Source: Pelecanus crispus (Eukaryota; Chordata; Aves; Pelecaniformes; Pelecanidae). From it: a stretch of DNA of 64,000 nt. The stretch lies in assembly GCF_030463565.1 (NCBI RefSeq), contig NC_134661.1, positions 6,348,542-6,412,541 of the forward strand. Reading direction: 5' to 3'. The notes under the pieces are model-generated. The model was given only the letters and a program-made list of their open reading frames with translations. It did no database searches and had not been told where the DNA came from. The translations under genes were made by a program, and so were the position numbers. This document shows, piece by piece, positions 27,501 to 42,500 of the stretch (its first letter is position 1; the number at the start of each line of letters is the position of its first letter).

Positions 27501-30500
27501 CATGGCATTACTAAGTTGTATTCATCCAGAGATTCGTTGCACCCCTGGGTTGTTTCCTGAAGGACTTGTGCCTAACTGGCTGGTCCTCAACCTACATGTA
27601 TTCACCTAATTACTTCTGTCTAGTGCACTGTCCATACTAAATTTCATCCTTTTTTTTTTTCAGATCCGTTCTCCAATTTGTCAAAATCACTTTGAATTCT
27701 CATTACGTACTTTCTCCTACATCACTTGTTATTCAATAAGCCTATTGCCTATTCCTCCTTCCCCCCTGCAAATCATTGATAAAAACTGTGAAAAGGACAG
27801 ACCTTTACAGTTTCCACTACATCCTCTCATTTTGAGTGATCTATGGATAACTACTCCTATCACTATTGTAACAGCAATTCATGAATTCTGCTCCAAAGTG
27901 CATGCACAACAGTGAGAAGGGCACCTTATGTCAAGGCACATCCAGAGGAATATTTCTGTAGAACAGAGGAATACTAAACATGGATGCTGGTAAGTGTACC
28001 AACTCAGCACTCATTTGTCATGATCATGAACTATTTGTAATATATAAACATCCAAAGATACTGCCAATTAACACCTTGTATAAGTGCTGTCTTGGCCCTA
28101 AAGAATGTACAGTCAAGATCACACAATAAAGGCTTGACCCACTGCCCAAGACAGACAACAAAGTACGTGCTAGATCAGGCTGAGGGGAGCCAGTGCCTCA
28201 CGCTCCCCCACTTATCCTCCTATAAGAAACAGTGTATCTGCCAACTTTCTGCAAAAGAAATCCCCTCACCTAATTTTTCATGCGTTCTTTGGAAGTGCTT
28301 TTACAACCAGTTGCACACAATTCCAGCACATTTGGCTTGGAACGCATACGCGTTACCCACAAGGATCACACAAGCTCTACAACCTGTTAATTCTGCAAGC
28401 CGCGTGGTACTGGTCTTGTCATCTCATGGCATGGCTTAAGCAGAATCATGGAAAACAGTAAAGTGTGTTGTCTGGCACAAATTATGGTGGGGTTTGTGCA
28501 TGAATAACCTGTCCTGTAGCACTGATGACCCTCACTGCCTCACTTGCGGCAGATGGACATCACATTGCACCTCCCAGACCACGTGGACTTGGTATCAGCA
28601 CAGTCATGCCTTTATCAGCTGCCTGTGATGCAAGTAACTGCTCTGCCCTGACCAGCATGTTTGGCGACACCCTGCCAAATTATGAAAACGCATTCGAGGA
28701 AACAACATCACAGAATGAATTATGTGTGTGACCTCCTAACTAAACGAGCTCTGGGCAGTGTCCTCAGGAGACTCGTGTTATGCAACCTTCTCCTTCCTGC
28801 TGGGGAGAGTGCTCTTGGATATGAACAGGCTGTACTATTCATTTATATGAACATCCTGTGTCCTTTCTGGCTTACAGCCCCCTCCTCCTGCCCTCTTCTC
28901 CCCACTCCTCACAGGTACCCCTACAGATGTGCACTTGAGCTGCTGAGGAATAAAAAGTCTGCCAAGACAAATGTGAACTGTCAGCTTCAAAGAAGACTTG
29001 AGTTCCTACCAGGACAAATTTCCTTTTAATAATAACCATCAGATGTGAGATAAGTTTCATACAAGGTAGCCCAACAAGATGGCTCTCTGTATTACCTCTG
29101 CACTGAGCGTAAGAGATCTAGAGGAGAGGACAGGTTACAGATAAGGGCTTGATGTCCTCCTGTTGAAGATCTAATTGTCTTTAAATGATCTAAGTCACAT
29201 TTTCAAAAGCGCAATAATCCCAAGCCTAAGGCCATGTTTAAATTGTACCAGGGTAGCTATATCATTACAACACACTAGAAAAATGAGCCCCTCATGGATG
29301 CAGTGTACAGCAGCAAGGCTGAGCTTTTGCTGGCATAATGATTTTCAGCTGCTGGAACAAAGCAAGTTGTACCAGTTATTGCCTCTGTACTTGGGTATTT
29401 TGCTGACACTGGGTTTTGTCAGCCAAGGGTCACACTTTCTCACATCTGGCACTGGCTGGTTTTCTGGCAAAAGCTTGCAGTAGTGACCTGAGAGGCACTA
29501 GAACGTCAACAGCACTGATGCTTGCCACTATCTTATGCTCTTGTGCCACTTCCAATCAGATTAATCTGAAAGTTCTATCTCCAGTATTTATTTCTGCGAA
29601 CTGAGAACGCACAGAATTCTTGGATGCTTTTTCTGGCTCTGTTGGTCCGCAAGCCATCCTGTGGTACTCCAGTATTCCCAACTGCTGAAGGGGACTAACA
29701 ATTCCCACTTCTGCCTCTGATATGTTATTAAGCATTGTAAATTAAAATGTTGTACAGTATTTTGAAATTTCTGAGAAAAGACACCAGTGAAGTACAGCAC
29801 ATCCTAGTGGTTTCCTCCACTGGTTTCCTTCAATAATCTAGATATTTTGATTTGGGAGACATCACAGAACTAGAATACATATATTTAGATATAAAAAAAT
29901 TACATCACCAGAGTCTTTCCTCAGGTTAAGTGGAACAGAAAACAGCACATAATTTCTGGTCAATAAATATTTGCAAATTGTAGCACGATGTCCTGGTTTC
30001 AGCTGGGATAGAGTTAATTTTCTTCCTAGTAGCAGGCATAGTGCTGTGTTTTGGATTTAGTATGAGAAGAATGTTGATAACACACTGATGTTTTAGTTGT
30101 TGCTCAGCACTGCTTATGCCAGTCAAGGACTTTTCAGCTTCCCATGCTCTGCCAGGGGCACAAGAAACTGGGAGGGGGCACAGCCAGAATAGTTGATCCC
30201 AAACTGGCCAAAGGGCTATGCCATACCATACGGCATCATGGGCAGTATAGAAACTGGGGGGGTTGGCCGGGGAGCAGCGATCGCTGCTCAGGAACTGGCT
30301 GGGTATCGGTCGGCGGGTGGTGAGCAATTGCATTGTGCATCACTTGCTTTGGATATTATTATTACTATTATTATTATTATATTGTTATTATTATCATTAC
30401 TGTTTTACTTTATTTCAATTATTAAACTGTTCTTATCTCAACCCGGGAGTTTTTTCACTCTTACGCCTCCGATTCTCTCCCCCATCCCATCGGGGTAGGG

Positions 30501-33500
30501 GGAGTGAGTGAGTGGCTGCGTGGTGCTGAGTTGCTGGCCGGGGCTAAACCACGACACAAGAGTCTCATTAGTTGTGTAGGTGTTTCACCCAGGTGGAATA
30601 CAAGGGTGAAAGGAAGGAGACTTAACATGGGAATTTAAGAAAAATACCAGGTTTTCAACTGTGACATCTCAGTTTACAGCTGTCACCAATCCCTGCATCC
30701 AGCAGGCCAGGGTTATCAGAATGCTGGGCCACTTTGTGCCATCTTATCCTAACCCTATTAGATCAGCAAACACCAAGGAAACTGGCAAGCAAATAAAAGG
30801 TCCAGCCAGCTCCTCCCAAACACCCTGCCACTGCCAAACCTGTGTTTGAACTCCCAACTGCATGAACAGGAGGACAAGTGCATGCTTCTAACATGCTTCC
30901 TTCCCACTCCCAGGTATAAAAAAGGATACCTTCCACTGAGCAGTCCACTGCACTTTCAGGAAAGAAATTCATGAGGAGACTAAGTGACCTGCAAGGAAAT
31001 TTTTGTGCTAGGCTAAGAACTTCCATCATGTGCCTTGGTGCAAATTGGTTACAAGTTTTTCTGAAGACAGCAACAAAAACAAATCATCGTGCTGAATTAT
31101 TATCTGGAAACAGGCTCCATGGCCCCAGCATCACACGGCATCATAATCAGATCTTGTCAATAGTACACACACAAAAAATTGTCTCTTGGCTGATGACACA
31201 AACTCTTGGTCCTTGTTCATCCTCAGGGGCTCTGAACAGAATGTAGGTTGCAATCTCGCCTTTTTCATGCACAAGCTTTCCAATGTGCAGGCTGCAGGGG
31301 AGTTCTTGCAAGGTCAGATCATCACTGACCTTTGTAAAATGACAGACCCCTCCAGTTTTATTTCTTTTTTTTTTGCAAACAGTCAGGGCAACAGGGGCTG
31401 GAAGGGAAAGACCTATCAGGAGGAGGACTCACATTAATGTTATGTGCCTGATGGAAAGAACATGATTAAGTTTGGGGAGCAACAGGTCCTGGTCCATTTG
31501 GTTTCACTGACTTTTACACAGAGGGCCCATGACCTTCATGAGAGATCTATATGCACTCCTTAGTCGGCCAGCACTCCCAAATGGCAGTTTTCCCTTTAAT
31601 TAACAATGGCAGAACACAACAGACACAGTTGTGTCTTGTTGATTGCACAACAGTGTGTACAACTCATCAAGTCAGAAAAAAAAAGGTAATGTGTGATGAC
31701 TAGGTGTTTCAACGAGGAAACAAATCTTAAGAGTCACTGCGTAAGTTTGCCACATTGAAAAGGTGAAGAAAAAAGCAGGGCAGCTATAGCTGGATTAGTC
31801 AAATGAAAAGCTAAGGCCCCTTAAGCCAGGTTTGCAAAGGCCTCTACCCATCAGTTATCTGAAATGCAGGCAGCTGAGATTCTCCAGGATTCCTATATCT
31901 TATTCTGTCTTACTCCCTCAAACACTTCCTTGAGGTATCCCACTTTTCAGCTTGCTCTCCAACAAAATGTTATGGCAAACTTCCTTGGACATGCTTGAAT
32001 TCACTTTTCTGAAGCACCTTTGGGGTTTATTGTAACAATTTAGGCTGAAAACAATTTAATCAGGTGGATACCAGATGGCTCTGTGGCATCACAGCTGAGT
32101 GGCAAATGAAATTACACCATGGGAAACTCAGCTGAGGAGAATGTTGAATCCACTTCTTCCACTGTATGAGAAAAACATTCCAAGCCCTAAGAGAGGTGCT
32201 GGCTCATTAGCAAAAAGACTCCCAAACCACTAACCAAGTTTTTCTGTAAGTGATGTAGAATCATTCAGAGAAAGACAAGTTACTGCCTCAAGCACTAAGA
32301 CTGATCTCACTTCTCTCATTCTAAATGCTCCCCTAAAAGGGCTGGCACTTCCAATGCATATGAATTATCTGCCAGGTGAAAGACAGATTTCCCTTCTACC
32401 GTTCCAAGTAGAGCACAGTGCATTCTTACAAGTTACGCTGAAGCTAAGGATAATATTCATCCTGGTCAGATGGCCAGCACAGCACCTATGCATTTATTTG
32501 GGGATTTACACAAGACTTCAGTGGTGTACAGACCTTGAAATGGTTCTTTGTAGAAAGAAATCAGTCTTACTGAACGGAGCTGCAAGAAATTTCTAAATTA
32601 CGTCCTATCCTCTTCTGTTCTCCTTTCCTTTTCCTCCTCCCACTCTGTTTTTATTTGATACAACCGCTAGGCTAAGTGGTGGAGAACTACATTTGATCAC
32701 GTCCTGAATAACAGGAGTGGGCACGGTACAGTACAGAGATGGAGCTAAGGGCACAGCCTGCTGCTGTACTGCTGCAGTCACATGTCTCTCACTGGTGTCT
32801 GGATGGATATTAGCCTGGCCACGCAGAGCACAACAGGAGCTTGTCTGGTTTGCCACAGATAAAGTTCAACTATTTTGAGCAAAACCAGAGATGTTTTACT
32901 GATCACTCAAACGCGTATTTCAAAAATGAGACCAAGCTTCAGGTGGTTCCAACAGTTCAAAACAGAGCTAAAGGGAATTTGAAAAGAAGTGAAAATAAAG
33001 TGTTAAAAAAAATTTCCTCTGAAGTCAGGAGTTTTTAACAGTTTCAGCTTTTAGGCCTAATCTACTGTTCCTGCTTGGATACATCTTTGTAAGAGATAAT
33101 AATACTCCTTATCTCTTTCTTAGCAGTTTCAGAGACAAATGTATCTCCCCAGTAGGACAAGTACAAGTTAAGTGCTGTTCATCATGATTAAGCAAGGAAG
33201 AATTGCAAAACAAGATGATCAAATCACTCTTTCTCTCAGTGTCTCATAGCAACAGAAACACTGAGATTTACTCTTCGGTTTTCAAGCAGAGCAGTAATAG
33301 ATACGTACACTTGAAACAGAGAGATCAGTCCCATTTCTGCAGCCATTAATTGGTTTTAAGCTGTCCATGGCTCAGATAATCCTTTTGAACCATTTGTTTT
33401 CTCCCCTTGAAATGACTAACAGACTCATGCTATTTAGATTTATTCGCTATGATAGTCCTTTACAGTGCTTGCTAACCTTTTTTTTTTTTTTTTTTAAATC

Positions 33501-36500
33501 TGGGTATGCTTGCACTCATAAGCTCACTGAACTTGAGAAAAGAGCTTGTCTTGGTGTTACTAGCAGGTCAGAAGTAAAAGTTTTAAAACCCCGTTTAAAA
33601 TACACATTTGGTAGCTAATTTCCAATGTCCTAGGCCCTTTTGCTTGCATGAGAAATAACAAAATTGTAGGGTGACATTAAGAAACATCCATGAAACAAAA
33701 GTGTGTTTTGCTCCATTAGTCACAGGCTGTGCACCAGCCAGCTGTCTGTGCTAAAAATATGCCACAGTTAAAGATTTCGTAAATCAAATGCACTGCAGCA
33801 GACAACTTCTCTCAGGTGGGAACACGCCTCCTTCCCGTTTCCAGTAACTACATAATGAGGCTCAAAATAAGAGATCTTTAACCCTGAAGATTGGTCCCTG
33901 TTTTCACCCACACAGTTTGCTCCTGGGTTATAGTACTACCTTCCACCCATTTCTGTGAGCAAGTGCTTGTATAATGTCTAACAGGCCAAAGTCAGGAGCC
34001 ACATAAACAAGCATATGTCTACTGTCTTCAGCCAAGATAGACCCACTCATGTAAACCAGAGACCTGGTCCATTACATGTGAGTGCTTCCTATATACCGAT
34101 GGACACACCAAAGCTACCCTCCGAGCTGCTAAGAGAGAATGAAGAAAGGACTATGCATTTCTTGGCACTTCCACTCATTCAACCCTTAGGACAAAAAAGA
34201 AAGGATGAGTAAATATCTAGTGCACCGCAAAGAATATTTAGTGCACTGCTAAGATTTAAGCTGCTAAATAATTTTAAAGAAGTTAGCTGACAATAATTTT
34301 AAAATGTTCATATGTGTGCACTGGTTTTGTTTAGGTAACACAATACAACCAGGAAAAAAACCAAATAAATAATACCAGTATACATTATCTTAACAGATTC
34401 CCATTGAAATCACTGATGCAATTGTTTCAGTGAAGTTCCGAATTAAGTTCCTCCTTCTCAGTTACAAATATGATGAATACATTTATATTTAAAAAGAAAG
34501 GAAAGTACAAAGGAAAATTTCAATCCCTTCTCAGTGACAAACATTTTCTGGGGGGGATTTCAGACTACTCATTCAGTTCACTTTCCTGTGATCACAGGAA
34601 CACGTTATACTAAACCCAAAATTGCAATTATTACTTCTTCTGCTTCTTTTTTTAAATTATTATTATGTCTTTAAATGAAAAATAGGCAGATGAAATGCAA
34701 ACAGAAACTACTCACATAAATGGGGAAATTTCCAAGTGCTGTAGAGAGCCTATTTTTGTTCTGTAACTTGTATGGTCCCCAGCAAACAAAATGGGGAGAC
34801 CAAATCATAGGCATTCTATTAATGCAAATTATACAGTTAGGTAAGGAAAACAAAACAGGAACATAATCCTTACATATCGAGATGGCTCTTCCTTGTTTTG
34901 GTCGTTCATGTCAGTGGGAATGATCCTTGTAGCCATTGATCCCTTGGCAAATGGTTTTGGTAACTGGCCCCTGAATTCTGACAGGATGAACTGGAGCTGC
35001 CAACTGCAGAGAACAGCGTCAGAAAGCCCAGCAGGAAAATGCAGGAGCTAGTAACATTTTGTGTGGCGAAAACCAAAAGCATAACCAAGGACATTTCATT
35101 CCTGAGGGTAGACAGCCCTGCTAGAGGACCAGGCACACTACAAACTTTCAGTAGCTTGTGGTCAACATAATCTGCTGACAACAAACTTTGGAATCCTTTG
35201 TTTTGGATATGCTGGTGTCAACAGAGATACAAGGTCTTGAAGGTTACTGCCATAAATATTTCTTATGAGAAGTGCCCTTATAAATTTCACCAAATTGTAC
35301 CTTTTACATTAAACAACTTACTTCTCTGGCAGGAGAAAGCTGCTTGGAAATCTGTGCCACTCCTTTCCCACACAGACATTAACTGGTCTCCCCTCCGGCA
35401 CAGTGTGAATACTTGGGTCAGTAGCAATCCTGTGAAATTCTGGGTACAGGTCCAGGGGCCCATGATAGCCTATGGAAGGCAGAAAGTTGTAAATAAGGCT
35501 AAAGATATAGGCAATATATACATAACTACTTTTGAAAGACTACAAAGAATTCTTCATACATAACTTTTTAACTGATAACTTCTTGAATAAATGAATTGGT
35601 CTATGCTAAAAAGTGGCTGGATTCCAAAGCTCCCCCTCCTTTTAGAAGTGCTTGTACCCTACCACCTTTATTCACATTCTCCTGTCCTGACTGTCAATGG
35701 CTACCATCAAGCAAAAAAATATTGATGTGGTGGGAAGGTTCACTGCATGGCTCTCATTCAAGAAAGTACTTAAGGACCATATCTAATCCATCTCCATTAA
35801 GGACACATGCACCTAATTACATGTTTATTATAATAACATGTAAAACATGGGAAAAAGCTTTTTCAAGTGGGATCATATGTTTGAAAGTTAAACTATCTGC
35901 TTTAATACTAGTCTGGGTACAGGTTTTATATCAGTATAGTTGTACTGGCCAAAGGTGAAGGGCAGCAGATTTTTAACTGATACAGTTCTAGTGATACATT
36001 CATATACACATGAATATATACATATGTTCATACACATATGTATGAATGTGCATATACATACACACACACACTCGTATAACCATTCATTAATGGTGACAGT
36101 TAGAACTTATTCCTTTCCCTGCACCAATGACATCCAAACTTTTGAGGTTCCTTATTTCTACCGTGCTGATACAGTCAAAGCAACACAACTTCGGCAGGCC
36201 TTAAGACTTGCTAAGACCAATACCCAGGAAAGCACAGAACAAGTCGAAAATACCAACCTCTGAATAAGGCAACAGAGCGTGACAATGACAAAAGGCCAAA
36301 GAGAAAGACAGTCCCCAGAGCCAACCAGTTGGAGGAGACTGTGTAGTGTTCCAGGCGGTAGCGCTGGAATATGAAGTGGTAACATTTCTGAGGAAAGATT
36401 AAAAAAAAAGACAATATAAAATTACTCAAACTCTGGTCTGTTTAGCAAAATTCTGTTTTTCATAAGGACCTTACAGCAGTGCCTGCATCTCCCACCAGAT

Positions 36501-39500
36501 CTTTGGTCTTCATTTTTTCATTCAGACTCACAAAAAATGCACAGAAATTCACATGGTTCACTCACATTTCTTAACTGATAATCTAGGGTATTTAAAGACA
36601 TTTTCAGCTCTTTTCCCTAGGAATGCCTCTAGTCAAGCTGTAAAGTGCTCTCTACCAGGGCTCCAGCTTGGTTGTTTCCAGGTGAACCAGCAGCAAGCGT
36701 GCCTTCCAGACACTTCTGTAGAACTTCCCTACACAGACCAACCTCATTTTCAATGCTGGACTGACTTCCTCTCTAACAGAAGTTCCATGACCCAGGTTTA
36801 CTGAGTGACCTATGGTTGTTTACCCTGTCTGCACAAACTACAGCTTTGAAGTGGATAAAAGAACACACAGGACATTCTGCGTCTACCTTTAAACACAAGC
36901 CACTCTGAAATTGTTAAAAGAAAAGCCCTTTAGGTTTTTCTAATTTAAAAGCCTTTCTGGGAATACCCAGGAGGAACTACATCCAGTACTTGGCTTGGTC
37001 CCTCCCACCTGCTCTGCCTTTCTGCAGGAATGATTATTCACCTTCTATCCTAACCTGGTTTCTGTTCCTCTTGTCTTGTTTGCATTTTTCTTGTAACAGC
37101 CAGATCCATGTGATTTGGAGGAGTAGACTCTGACAAGCTTGTACTACTAGTGGGCAATCCGTTCTAAATTCTCAGCTGGATACTGAATACTGGACAAAAC
37201 GTCATCAAACAGTGTTAAAATATGCAGGACAAAAATATACACTAGATTTTCCTAAAGCCCTATCTGGCAAAGGTCCTAAACCATTGCGCTCTGATGAATG
37301 TTCTGACAGCACATAGCAATTCTCAGTCAGAGCCATAAAACTGCTGACATTAGAGCTCGATCCAGTATGAATGCAAGGACTGAAATTCATCTGGGGTGCT
37401 CCAGCTTAGCACTGCAAAGCATCAGCAGTGATGGGAGATTAACAGTCAGAATAGCAACTGACCAGGGGAAGAGTAAGAGTGATTTGAGGGGTGCAGGCAA
37501 TGCTGGTGGGGAGCCCAGGACAGCAACAGCCAGCAGTGGTGCACAGCAGGACAGAGGAGTAACTGCAGAATGAGGCCGAACAGCTGGAACAGGCTCTAAC
37601 AGGGACTAGTGACTGCATTCCTGGCCTCTTTAACAGAGGAAAGATGAATAATTTTGAGTGTTGGGAGCGTTTATATCAATCTATATTAGTGCTTTACTCT
37701 ATGAAATGTTTCAGGTGATGTTTACTAAACATCCAATTTTTGGCTCTTCCAAATGTCCAACACAACTTCCCAATGCCTAAACAGGATCACTTTTCCTTTT
37801 TCAAATCAGTGAAGGATTCCTACTAGGATACAAAAAAAATGTATTTTCTACACACACACATTCCTTAAAGCTTGCTTAACAGCAGACAAAGGAGGCACAA
37901 TGCTATAAGCAAGTTACTAATCCTCATGACGTCTCTTAGATGTTGTGTTGTATTGGCACTACAACACAACTGCTCCTCACCAGAAATTCCCACTTGGGAT
38001 GGGAGAACAACTAAAAGTCATCATGAAATAATTAGTGGCAAGGAAACATTCTCAACCATTTATCACTTCACACAATCCTGGACAAGCTCCTAATGTGATC
38101 ACCTTATAAAGCCATGAAATCTGATCTTTTTTTGCTGGGCTGTTAAGCAGTCTGCACTGAAGTCCAAGATTATTAGATGAGCTCATTCTGCACCACACTC
38201 AGGAGGGAAATCCCAAATATCCCTCCACGCCTATCCATGAAACATGGTTCAAAAATGAAAACTGTACCAGCTAACAGATTAAAGATGATGATCTGTATCC
38301 TATATCATGCATAGGACAGTCCTGAACTGTGTAGTCACTGTAGATTGTGTCACAGACACAGATATTCTGCAGATGTTCCCAACCTTTGGGAAGCAATGTT
38401 AAAGAAGCCAGCTAGCAGTTATGCTTCCTAAAGGTATGAGTTCATTAAAAAACAAAAAGTTCCACTAAAACTTACCTGAAGAGCAGACAGAGCCACAGCA
38501 CCGCAGAGACAGATGAGAGGATAGATGGGAAAGAGAAACCTCTCTTCTTTGTGGGGCTGACTGAAGAAAATCATGATCCAAATGTACATAGGAGCTAGTG
38601 TCAGCCAGTAGGGACGGCCCAGATTCTGAACTGAAGGAAACAAACACTCAGCAAAGTAGTATCGTAAGAATGAGGGATTTGTCCTATTCCCCCTCTTGCA
38701 AAATCGTGTCTCACATTCAAAAGCCCATTCTTCAGACGCAAACCATCGCCTTCAGACACAAACACATCATGGTCTGAGCAGCCGTGTTGCTAAAATCCAG
38801 GTAACATGTCCAGTCAGTATAGGATTTTGATTAAAGAATTTTTGTAGATTCCTACAATATTAACAATTTCAACAGACCTTAGAAGACCAAAAGCAGAAAA
38901 TAAGAGACTGTGATACTGAATCCAAGCAAGAAACAAACCCCATCAAGAACTGACATGTCTAAACAGGTAGTCAGAAGTACTAGATTTCCTGCTGTGTATC
39001 ATGCTATACATACAAAGATCACAAAGGATCTCCTCTGGACCTACCCTTCCACTTACAAATGGTTGTTTAGTGACTGAAGTTTCTACAACCTTCATTGCTT
39101 CATTACAAAAATAACAGCATGAGAGGTCTCTCAGGCACCTTCTGCTTAACGGAGGAAATAACTGATTCAAAAATAACAACAATTACCCTGAATTTTAGTC
39201 ACACTGAGGAGGGTTTTACAGTGCCTGACAATTTTCAGTCCCTTTTCTGCCCCCTTGCTACTCCCAACAGCAGAGTTAAGCACTTAAGCTAACGGCATTT
39301 CACAGAAAATAAGCACAAAGCACTTGGCAGAATTGCTCCTGCTGTTAAGTACAAGAACACCAAGTGAACAGCAGGAAATCTTGCATTTACAGGATCTCCT
39401 ACTGAGCTTTTACTGGTTTCTGACAGTATGTCAGTCATATCCAAGGAACAGATATAAGCAAATACCCGTTAACATACATTTTTAGCAAGGATTATGATGT

Positions 39501-42500
39501 TATTTTTTCTTGTACTCAGTAAAAAAATCAGAGACCGAAGCACTAAGTGGACTGATGTATCTGGAGGCTGCTGCTGTCGCTTAATGCATCTTCCTTAGGA
39601 AAACAGCAGAGAAGAATTCACACTTCCTCAACACCTTTTTCCTCTCTAAAGTCATTTGCCAAATGTCATGTGTTTAAACTGATGTCATTTTATCTAAGAG
39701 AAAGCCCAGCATGAAGTAGGGAATATTCTGGTTCCTCCTTTCTCTACTCTCAGTATGTCCACACCGATGGGGACACTTCCCAAAGCATGAGGTAGCAAGA
39801 CTGTCCTGCCAGGGCTCAGTCCTGTGAGTTGAAGAGTGCCTTTCACAGTGCACAGAAGAGTCTAGGTTCCATCCCAACATGGGCAGCAGCAGCAGAGACC
39901 AGAGGATGTCTGTTTGTAGGCTCAGCCACAACAATCAAAAAGGAAATAATAATTCTGTTCTCTCAAGCTGCTGCAGAAAACATTCTGGCAGTGGTACAAA
40001 AAAGTAACAATGGAAGAGCCAGCAAAAGGTTCCCCAAATAACTCTCTGCAGGTTCTCTAAAGGTTCTCTAAAGCAGAAGGTTCCCCAAATAACTCTAAAC
40101 TTTTCCAGCTGAAGATAAGATGGACACAACAACGGGTACATAGTTTCTTTCCCCCTTAAGATTTCTGATGGGGCTATTTCTAATGCATTTGCATGTCTGG
40201 CTGAAGGTTATGTACCACACAACTTGCTAAGCTTACTCTTGGTATGGATAGTTCAGCCTTGATAACGCATTATTCTTCTTGAGGTGGAGGCAGAGAACAC
40301 AGGAATCATCCTTAAAGAGAAAAACATGTTTCTGCCCTTTTGCAGACATCATGTAAGTAGATGCATCTCACTGCGTATACTTTCTACATAGCAGCTCCAT
40401 TGTGGGGTCAATACTGAACTGAGTAATGAGCTCTAGGAACTTTCCTATTACTCCAAAGACTTTCCCTGAACCTAGTTTCACTTCCAATAAAGGAAAGCTG
40501 CTCTTTGGCAGGCAAGTTCTCCCTTTAGTAACAAGGTTGAGATCTGGGCTGTCTGTGCTTCGTTCTCACAACTGTCTGGCACTCACCGTGAAATTTCTGA
40601 AGCAGACACTCCATGAGACAAGTCAGTGGCAGTACAAGCAGCGCCAAAATAAATGCCACGTTGAAATTCAGAAAGCCGTTGATGAAATAGAAGGACCAGG
40701 GTTCCACACCTAAAGGATGAGAAAAAGAAACAAGACTTTAATACAAGCGAGTATGAGATTGAGATGTAACAGCAGCTTCATTCCTTCTCTGCCTGACACA
40801 GACTGAGATAATCAGCAGCAGACATCAATTCTCCCCATTGCAAGCATATTGGAACCAAAGAATGGAAAGGGTGTGTACAGAAGATCTCGCAGCTGGACAG
40901 AGGATGCAGCCCCATGGAATGAGCCTGAGCCATCTCACATCAGTCTCACAGTTCTGCCCCTCACCCATAAAACTGCCGTAACAGTGGCATGAGAGTTAGT
41001 CGATAGCCATACAAAGGCACCAGAGTATCTCACAATCATGTCTGCCCAAGAAACTTCATTGTCTTCCTTTTCAGAAATTATTTTTTTCCTTCCTTTTTCA
41101 CTGGGTCATAGTCAATATCACATCTGCTGCTCATGAATCACAGGCCACTCTAACAGTCAGCCTTGCCCAGCGGAGTTCTGTGACGCAGAACTTACCCTTG
41201 CGTTAAGAAAGCCTGCACAGCAAGAAAGTAGAAGCGGAAACTTGTAAAACTAGGAAATTTGACTCCGAATTAATTCTTTCTAATTGCAGAGAAGTAACAG
41301 AGGAATAACACAGAAACACACAATGTTAATAAGAGATCATTATAATTATGGAGTGATGATGTATACTCCATGTTGGCAGAAATAGAAAATGTACTAAAAA
41401 GGAACAAGAAAAAGAGTTCACATTCACACTTCACCCCAAGAAAGACTCTATCACTAAAGTTCACCCAAATGCTAGTTTTGGTACCTCCTTAGAGTCAACA
41501 CTATTTATAATGTCCCTACTTCAATTTGTTCTTACAGTGTAGCTTCAAACAGGAGCAAGCCAACTCTGCCTCCTAACATGACAGATTTGGGTATTGGTTG
41601 CAAGCTTTGAAGGATAAAAATTGAAAGAAATTCCAGTCCAACTGTCATTTATTTGGACTCTTAATTCAGGGTGCTTAAAATCCTGAACAATAAGGAACGC
41701 CAGTTCCTCTCCACACATTTGCCACTCTCTCGGTGTGATTAGCTCAATCAGTCAGTAAATGACACACGGGGGCTTTAATCACTGCACTGTTGTGACATGT
41801 GTCACATGCCGCAGCAATTTCCTGCAATCAGAGCCACTTAAATAGGGTCCATGTTGAAATTAATCAGACAACTGAAAAGCAGCAAGGAAAACCCGAAACC
41901 TCTGCAGCTCCTACAGCTAAATACAATTAGAAGCTGCACCAGTAATGTCAGAAACATGTCGTTGGAGTTACTAAGACCAAGTCCAAGCAACTGAGGTTCA
42001 TTTAGGAAACCTTTAGCTATTAGCACTGAAAGCAAATAGCAATTACAGATTTGGATTTTGGGGAGTAGGGGGCCTTAAGGGAGTGAATTATTAGAAATTC
42101 ACCTTCTCTCTCCCTCTGCCTGCCTCATAATTCTTGCAAGTCCCACATGAGGAGAATCCTCAGCCTGTGAAAGGCTGAATATGGGATACGGTAGATTGAA
42201 AGATCGTGTCAAGTGATGGACATGACAGTTATCTGTATGGCAACATTGCAATAGTGCCAACGTCCCTTCCTCCTTCTCTAGGCTCTGTTGGTGACTCTCC
42301 ATATTTAAGGACTGCAATTCTAAATAATCACTGTGACAGATCTTGAACACATGCAGAAAGCAGATTGGTTTAGGACTGAAGCATACTACCCTTCCTAGAA
42401 AGCAGGGCTGCTGACTGGGATATGTCTGTGAGGGAAAACCTGAGGCAGTCTAGGGTATCACACTGTAAATCTTCCAGTGGACATCTAGAAAAAGTGTGTG

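Larger units (their letters stand above)
26722..34873 (-). other. ALG9 intron 13 (8.2 kb)
   Basis: Holds the old CR1 fragment, the LTR at 29989, a possible DNA-transposon fragment and a poly(T) run. Otherwise unremarkable AT-rich intron sequence. Confidence 0.8.
36388..40586 (-). other. ALG9 introns 9 and 10 flanking exon 10
   Basis: Intron 10 is 36388-38475 and intron 9 is 38631-40586. Apart from the compound duplication at 40027-40097 I see nothing notable. Confidence 0.75.
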
